Shown here: in pieces, positions 55,901 through 64,000 of the stretch | How positions within the stretch are numbered: position 1 is the first letter of the stretch | How the letters are laid out: each line of letters begins with the position of its first letter | NCBI GenBank assembly: GCA_032622095.1 | Contig: CP136066.1 | Location: 232,506,961 to 232,570,960, forward strand | Direction of reading: 5' to 3' | DNA: 64,000 bases | DNA from: Siphonodentalium dalli | Lineage: Eukaryota; Mollusca; Scaphopoda; Gadilida; Siphonodentaliidae | Notes under the pieces: generated by a model | What the model saw: only the letters and a program-made list of their open reading frames with translations | Told to the model about the DNA's origin: nothing | Database searches by the model: none | Program-made: the position numbers and the translations under genes

Positions 55901-58900
55901 AATATCCCATGTTTCTGCTAAATTAAGGGGTCCCCATTGTTCTAATTGGATTAAAACAGTCAATGGGCATATAAATTCTTCAAATAGTGTCATAACATCT
56001 CATCTTTCTGCCAAATTAAGGTGTCCCCATTGATCTAATTGGACTAAAACAGTCACTGGGCATATACATTCTGCAAATATCGTCATAACATCACATGTTT
56101 CTGCCAAATTAAGGGCTCTCCATTGTTCTAATTGGACTAAAACAGTCGCTGGGCATATAATTTCTGCAAATATTGTCATAACATCACATGATTCTGCCAA
56201 ATTAAGGTGTCCTCATTGTTCTAATTAGACTAAAACAGTCACTGGGCATATAAATTCTGCAAATATTGTCATAACATCCCATGTTTCTGCCAAATAAAGG
56301 GGTCCCCATTGTTCTAATTGGACTAAAACAGTCACTGGGCATATCAATTCTGCAAATATTGTCATAACATCCCATGTTTCTGCCAAATTAAGGGGTCTCC
56401 ATTGTTCTAATTGGACTAAAACAGTCACTGTGCATATCAATTCTGCAAATATTGTCATAACACTGATAACGCCCCATCTTTCTGCCAAATTAAGGGGTCC
56501 CCATTGATCTAATTGGAATAAAACAGTCACTGGGCATATCAATTCTGCAAATATTGTCATAACATCACATGTTTCTGCCAAATTAAGGGGTCTCCATTGT
56601 TCTAATTGGATTAAAACAGTCACTGGGCATATACATTTTGCAAATATTGTCATAATATCCCGTGTTTCTGCCAAATTAAGGGGTTCCCATTGTTCTAATT
56701 GGATTAAAACAGTCAATGGGCATATAAATTTTTCAAATATTGTCATAACATCCCATGCTTCTGCCAAATTAAGGTGTCCCCATTGATATAATTGGACTAA
56801 AACAGTCACTGGGCATATAAATTCTGCAAATATTGTCATAACATCACATGTTTCTGCCAAATTAAGGGGTCTCCATTGTTCTAATTGGATTAAAACAGTC
56901 ACAGGGCATATCAATTCTGCAAATATTGTCATAACATCCAATGTTTTTGCCAAATTAAGGACTCCCCCATTGTTCTAATTGGACTAAAACAGTCACTGGG
57001 CATATAAATTCTGCAAATATTGTCATAACATCACATGTGTCTGCTAAAGTAAGAGGTTCCCATTGTTCTAATTGGATTAAAACAGTCACTGGACATACAT
57101 GTATAAATTCTGCAAATGTTGTCATAACATTCCATGTTTCTGCCAAATTAAGGTGTTCTCATTGTTCTAATTAGACTAAAACAGTCACTGGGCATATCAA
57201 TTCTGCAAATATTGTCATAATATCCCATGTTTCTGCTAAATTAAGGTGCCCCGTTGTTCTAATTGGATTAAAACAGTCAATGGGCATATCAATTCTGCAA
57301 ATATTGTCATAACACTGATAACACCCCATGTTTCTGCCAAATTAAGGGGTCCCCATTGATCTAATTGGAATAAAACAGTCACTGGGCATATCAATTCTGC
57401 AAATATTGTCATAACATCACATGTTTCTGCCAAATTAAGGGGCTCCCATTGTTCTAATTGGATTAGAACAGTCACTGGGCATATACATTTTGCAAATATT
57501 GTCATAATATCCCATGTTTCTGCCAAATTAAGGGGTTCCCATTGTTCTAATTGGATTAAAACAGTCAATGGGCATATAAATTCTTCAAATATTGTCATAA
57601 CATCCCATGCTTCTGCCAAATTAAGGTGTCCCCATTGATATAATTGGACTAAAACAGTCACTGGGCATATAAATTCTGCAAATATTGTCATAACATCACA
57701 TGTTTCTGCCAAATTAAGGGGTCTCCATTGTTCTAATTGGATTAAAACAGTCACTGGGCATATCAATTCTGCAAATATTGTCATAACATCCCATGTTATT
57801 GCCAAATTAAGGACTCCCCATTGTTCTAATTGGACTAAAACAGTCACTGGGCATATAAATTCTGCAAATATTGTCGTAACATCACATGTTTCTGCCAAAT
57901 TAAGGGGTCTCCATTGCTCTAATTGGATTAAAACAGTCACTGGGCATATAAAGTTTTGCAAATATTGTCATAATATCCCATGTTTCTGCTAAATAAAGGG
58001 GTCCCCATTGTTCTAATTGGATTAAAACAGTCAATGGGCATATAAATTTTTCAAATATTGTCATAACATCTCATCTTTCTGCCAAATTAAGGTGTCCCCA
58101 TTGATCTAATTGGACTAAAACAGTCACTGGGCATATACATTCTGCAAATATCGTCATAACATCACATGTTTCTGCCAAATTAAGGGGTCTCCATTGTTCT
58201 AATTGGATTAAAACAGTCACAGGGCATATCAATTCTGCAAATATTGTCATAACATCACATGTTTCTGCCAAATTAAGGGGTCTCCATTGTTCTAATTGGA
58301 TTAAAACAGTCACATGGCATATCAATTCTGCAAATATTGTCATAACATCCAATGTTTTTGCCAAATTAATGACTCCCCCATTGTTCTAATTGGACTAAAA
58401 CAGTCACTGGGCATATAAATTCTGCAAATATTGTCGTAACATCACATGTTTCTGCCAAATTAAGGGGTCTCCGTTGCTCTAATTGGATTAAAACAGTCAC
58501 TGGGCATATAAATTTTTGCAAATATTGTCATAATATCCCATGTTTCTGCTAAATAAAGGGGTCCCCATTGTTCTAATTGGATTAAAACAGTCAATGGGCA
58601 TATAAATTCTGCAAATATTGTCGTAACATCACATGTTTCTGCCAAATTAAGGGGTCTCCATTGCTCTAATTGGATTAAAACAGTCACTGGGCATATAAAT
58701 TTTTGCAAATATTGTCATAATATCCCATGTTTCTGCTAAATAAAGGGGTCCCCATTGTTCTAATTGGATTAAAACAGTCAATGGGCATATAAATTTTTCA
58801 AATATTGTCATAACATCTCATCTTTCTGCCAAATTAAGGTGTCCCCATTGATCTAATTGGACTAAAACAGTCACTGGGCATATACATTCTGCAAATATCG

Positions 58901-61900
58901 TCATAACATCACATGTTTCTGCCAAATTAAGGGGTCTCCATTGTTCTAATTGGATTAAAACAGTCACAGGGCATATCAATTCTGCAAATATTGTCATAAC
59001 ATCACATGTTTCTGCCAAATTAAGGGGTCTCCATTGTTCTAATTGGATTAAAACAGTCACATGGCATATCAATTCTGCAAATATTGTCATAACATCCAAT
59101 GTTTTTGCCAAATTAAGGACTCCCCCATTGTTCTAATTGGACTAAAACAGTCACTGGGCATATAAATTCTGCAAATATTGTCATAACATCACATGTTTCT
59201 GCTAAAGTAAGAGGTTCCCATTGTTCTAATTGGATTAAAACAGTCACTGGACATACATGTATAAATTCTGCAAATGTTGTCATAACATCCCATGTTTCTG
59301 CCAAATTAAGGTGTTCTCATTGTTCTAATTAGACTAAAACGGTCATTGGGCATATCAATTCTGCAAATATTGTCATAATATCCCATGTTTCTGCTAAATT
59401 AAGGGGCCCCGTTGTTCTAATTGGATTAAAACAGTCAATGGGCATATTAATTCTGCAAATATTGTCATAACACTGATAACACCCCATGTTTCTGCCAAAT
59501 TAAGGGGTCCCCATTGATCTAATTGGAATAAAACAGTCACTGGGCATATAAATTCTGCAAATATTGTCATAACATCACATGTTTCTGCTAAAGTAAGAGG
59601 TTCCCATTGTTCTAATTGGATTAAAACAGTCACTGGACATACATGTATAAATTCTGCAAATATTGTCATAACATCACATGTTTCTGCCAAATTAAGGGGC
59701 TCCCATTGTTCTAATTGGATTAAAACAGTCAACGGGCATATAAATTCTTCAAATATTGTCATAACATCCCATGCTTCTGCCAAATTAAGGTGTCCCCATT
59801 GATATAATTGGACTAAAACAGTCACTGGGCATATAAATTCTGCAAATATTGTCATAACATCACATGTTTCTGCCAAATTAAGGGGTCTCCATTGTTCTAA
59901 TTGGATTAAAACAGTCACTGGGCATATCAATTCTGCAAATATTGTCATAACATCCCATGTTTTTGCCAAATTAAGGACTCCCCATTGTTCTAATTGGACT
60001 AAAACAGTCACTGGGCATATAAATTCTGCAAATATTGTTGTAACATCACATGTTTCTGCCAAATTAAGGGGTCTCCATTGCTCTAATTGGATTAAAACAG
60101 TCACTGGGCATATAAATTTTTGCAAATATTGTCATAATATCCCATGTTTCTGCTAAATAAAGGGGTCCCCATTGTTCTAATTGGATTAAAACAGTCAATG
60201 GGCATATAAATTTTTCAAATATTGTCATAACATCTCATATTTCTGCCAAATTAAGGTGTCCCCATTGATCTAATTGGATTACACAGTCACTGGGCATATA
60301 CATTCTGCAAATATCGTCATAACATCACATGTTTCTGCCAAATTAAGGGCTCTCCAGTGTTCTAATTGGACTAAAACAGTCACTGGGCATATAAATTCTG
60401 CAAATATTGTCATAACATCCAATGTTTCTGCCAAATTAAGGTGTCCTCATTGTTCTAATTAGACTAAAACAGTCACTGGGCATATACATTCTGCAAATAT
60501 TGTCATAACATCACATGTTTCTGCTAAAGTAAGACGTCCCCATTGTTCTAATTGGATTAAAACAGTCACTGGGCATATAAATTCTTCAAATATTGTCATA
60601 ATATCCCATGTTTCTGCTAAATTAAGGGGTCCCCATTGTTCTAATTGGATTAAAACAGTCAATGGGCATATAAATTCTTCAAATAGTGTCATAACATCTC
60701 ATCTTTCTGCCAAATTAAGGTGTCCCCATTGATCTAATTGGACTAAAACAGTCACTGGGCATATACATTCTGCAAATATCGTCATAACATCACATGTTTC
60801 TGCCAAATTAAGGGCTCTCCATTGTTCTAATTGGACTAAAACAGTCGCTGGGCATATAATTTCTGCAAATATTGTCATAACATCCAATGTTTCTGCCAAA
60901 TTAAGGTGTCCTCGTTGTTCTAATTAGACTAAAACAGTCACTGGGCATATAAATTCTGCAAATATTGTCATAACATCCCATGTTTCTGCCAAATAAAGGG
61001 GTCCCCATTGTTCTAATTGGACTAAAACAGTCACTGGGCATATCAATTCTGCAAATATTGTCATAACATCCCATGTTTCTGCCAAATTAAGGGGTCTCCA
61101 TTGTTCTAATTGGACTAAAACAGTCACTGTGCATATCAATTCTGCAAATATTGTCATAACACTGATAACGCCCCATGTTTCTGCCAAATTAATGGGTCCC
61201 CATTGATCTAATTGGAATAAAACAGTCACTGGGCATATCAATTCTGTAAATATTGTCATAACATCACATGTTTCTGCCAAATTAAGGGGTCTCCATTGTT
61301 CTAATTGGATTAAAACAGTCACTGGGCATATACATTTTGCAAATATTGTCATAATATCCCGTGTTTCTGCCAAATTAAGGGGTTCCCATTGTTCTAATTG
61401 GATTAAAACAGTCAACGGGCATATAAATTTTTCAAATATTGCCATAACATCCCATGCTTCTGCCAAATTAAGGTGTCCCCATTGATATAATTGGATTAAA
61501 ACAGTCACTGGACATACATGTATAAATTCTGCAAATGTTGTCATAACATTCCATGTTTCTGCCAAATTAAGGTGTTCTCATTGTTCTAATTAGACTAAAA
61601 CAGTCACTGGGCATATCAATTCTGCAAATATTGTCATAATATCCCATGTTTCTGCTAAATTAAGGGGCCCCGTTGTTCTAATTGGATTAAAACAGTCAAT
61701 GGGCATATCAATTCTGCAAATATTGTCATAACACTGATAACACCCCATGTTTCTGCCAAATTAAGGGGTCCCCATTGATCTAATTGGAATAAAACAGTCA
61801 CTGGGCATATCAATTCTGCAAATATTGTCATAACATCACATGTTTCTGCCAAATTAAGGGGCTCCCATTGTTCTAATTGGATTAAAACAGTCACTGGGCA

Positions 61901-64000
61901 TATACATTTTGCAAATATTGTCATAATATCCCATGTTTCGGCCAAATTAAGGGGTTCCCATTGTTCTAATTGGATTAAAACAGTCAATGGGCATATAAAT
62001 TCTTCAAATATTGTCATAACAACCCATGCTTCTGCCAAATTAAGGGGTCCCCATTGATATAATTGGACTAAAACAGTCACTGGGTATATAAATTCTGCAA
62101 ATATTGTCATAACATCACATGTTTCTGCCAAATTAAGGGGTCTCCATTGTTCTAATTGGATTAAAACAGTCACTGGGCATATCAATTCTGCAAATATTGT
62201 CATAACATCCCATGTTTTTGCCAAATTAAGGACTCCCCATTGTTCTAATTGGACTAAAACAGTCACTGGGCATATAAATTCTGCAAATATTGTCGTAACA
62301 TCACATGTTTCTGCCAAATTAAGGGGTCTCCATTGCTCTAATTGGATTAAAACAGTCACTGGGCATATAAATTTTTGCAAATATTGTCATAATATCCCAT
62401 GTTTCTGCTAAATAAAGGGGTCCCCATTGTTCTAATTGGATTAAAACAGTCAATGGGCATATAAAGTTTTCAAATATTGTCATAACATCTCATCTTTCTG
62501 CCAAATTAAGGTGTCCCCATTGATCTAATTGGACTAAAACAGTCACTGGGCATATACATTCTGCAAATATCGTCATAACATCACATGTTTCTGCCAAATT
62601 AAGGGGTCTCCATTGTTCTAATTGGATTAAAACAGTCACAGGGCATATCAATTCTGCAAATATTGTCATAACATCACATGTTTCTGCCAAATTAAGGGGT
62701 CTCCATTGTTCTAATTGGATTAAAACAGTCACAGGGCATATCAATTCTGCAAATATTGTCATAACATCCAATGTTTTTGCCAAATTAAGGACTCCCCCAT
62801 TGTTCTAATTGGACTAAAACAGTCACTGGGCATATAAATTCTGCAAATATTGTCATAACATCACATGTTTCTGCTAAAGTAAGAGGTTCCCATTGTTCTA
62901 ATTGGATTAAAACAGTCACTGGACATACATGTATAAATTCTGCAAATGTTGTCATAACATCCCATGTTTCTGCCAAATTAAGGTGTTCTCATTGTTCTAA
63001 TTAGACTAAAACAGTCATTGGGCATATCAGTTCTGCAAATATTGTCATAATATCCCATGTTTCTGCTAAATTAAGGGGACCCGTTGTTCTAATTGGATTA
63101 AAACAGTCAATGAGCATATTAATTCTGCAAATATTGTCATAACACTGATAACACCCCATGTTTCTGCCAAATTAAGGGGTCCCCATTGATCTAATTGGAA
63201 TAAAACAGTCACTGGGCATACCAATTCTGCAAATATTGTCATAACATCACATGCTTCTGCCAAATTAAGGGGCTCCCATTGTTCTAATTGGATTAAAACA
63301 GTCACTGGGCATATACATTTTGCAAATATTGTCATAATATCCCATGTTTCTGCCAAATTAAGGGGTTCCGATTGTTCTAATTGGATTAAAACAGTCAACG
63401 GGCATATAAATTCTTCAAATATTGTCATAACATCCCATGCTTCTGCCAAATTAAGGTGTCCCCATTGATATAATTGGACTAAAACAGTCACTGGGCATAT
63501 AAATTCTGCAAATATTGTCATAACATCACATGTTTCTGCCAAATTAAGGGGTCTCCATTGTTCTAATTGGATTAAAACAGTCACTGGGCATATCAATTCT
63601 GCAAATATTGTCATAACATCCCATGTTTTTGCCAAATTAAGGACTCCCCATTGTTCTAATTGGACTAAAACAGTCACTGGGCATATAAATTCTGCAAATA
63701 TTGTTGTAACATCACATGTTTCTGCCAAATTAAGGGGTCTCCATTGCTCTAATTGGATTAAAACAGTCACTGGGCATATAAATTTTTGCAAATATTGTCA
63801 TAATATCCCATGTTTCTGCTAAATAAAGGGGTCCCCATTGTTTTAATTGGATTAAAACAGTCAATGGGCATATAAATTTTTCAAATATTGTCATAACATC
63901 TCATATTTCTGCCAAATTAAGGTGTCCCCATTGATCTAATTGGATTAAACAGTCACTGGGCATATACATTCTGCAAATATCGTCATAACATCACATGTTT

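Larger units (their letters stand above)
36885..64000. repeat. 93-bp satellite array, at least 27 kb (about 290 units), continuing past the window end
   Basis: Each unit runs AAACAGTCACTGGGCATATA, AATTCTGCAAATATTGTCAT, AACATCACATGTTTCTGCCA, AATTAAGGGGTCTCCATTGT, TCTAATTGGATTA with a few point changes. Variant lengths include 102 bp (ACTGATAAC insert, minus-strand I-S-V), 99 bp (ACATGT insert) and occasional plus or minus one-base units. The left edge units (36.9-37.2 kb) are most diverged. On the minus strand a 31-codon frame per unit stays open for up to 377 codons, because 93 is divisible by three and the unit lacks stops there. Single-base indels (ACTCCCCCATT) and ATTAGAC variants (a TAA on the minus strand) break it repeatedly, so I do not call genes. 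Confidence 0.97.

Noticed and set aside
36885-64000. Many minus-strand ORFs of 60-377 codons with a repeating peptide
   Set aside because: They follow from a stop-poor 93-bp unit divisible by three. One-base indels and TAA variants break the frame every few hundred bases, starts are just internal ATGs of the unit, and differences between units change amino acids freely (I/V, L/F/C, R/G/E).

Overview
This window is eukaryotic, repeat-dominated DNA from an invertebrate animal, most likely a bivalve or another mollusc. The grounds are a CR1-type retrotransposon with a 2A peptide (a combination reported from molluscs and other marine invertebrates), blocks built on the phrase GGGCCATAACTC followed by GACA/GACG runs, a dense scatter of ACATGTA and ACCGGTA palindromes, and a Helitron-like element with a core tandem array. 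The species call is inference. I see no bacterial gene organisation, no RNA gene, and no certain host gene with introns.

Layout. (a) 1-8.6 kb looks like the right-hand part of a large Ty3/gypsy-type LTR retrotransposon. It holds the integrase C-terminus, an overlapping frame with a second integrase-like domain plus a PHD finger, a 1.7 kb spacer of minisatellites, an intact intronless 1186-codon ORF (Ser/Arg-rich N-terminus, C2H2 finger, complete TATDN2-like TatD nuclease), 2.2 kb of further minisatellites, a polypurine tract, and a TG-starting candidate LTR with E-box, CRE and TATA-like motifs. (b) 8.9-10.9 kb is noncoding direct and inverted repeats. (c) 10.9-15.0 kb is a nearly intact CR1-like non-LTR retrotransposon (2A, PHD-like finger, APE endonuclease, RT) with one frameshift and one lost zinc ligand. 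(d) 15-31 kb is noncoding: a Helitron-like element (16.58-19.23 kb), an RT remnant, and several tandem or duplicated families, two of which carry GTGNTC hexamers spaced at about 10.5 bp. (e) 30.5-36.6 kb is a mosaic of inverted-repeat elements: a TA-flanked MITE, a hAT-like MITE with an exact 8-bp target duplication, another MITE, and a 1.44 kb long-TIR element. (f) 36.885 kb to the window end is one unbroken satellite of about 27 kb with a 93-bp unit, an 8-unit (747 bp) higher-order repeat and multi-kilobase block duplications.

If the ORFs at the left end belong to one element, they form an unusual package: an integrase tail predicted to read chromatin (the PHD has the layout of H3K4me3 readers) and an accessory nuclease ORF placed downstream of pol. 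This is the best candidate here for an undescribed system. It is unproven, because the 5' half and 5' LTR lie outside the window. The many minus-strand reading frames in the satellite are a by-product of a stop-poor unit divisible by three, and I do not annotate them as genes.
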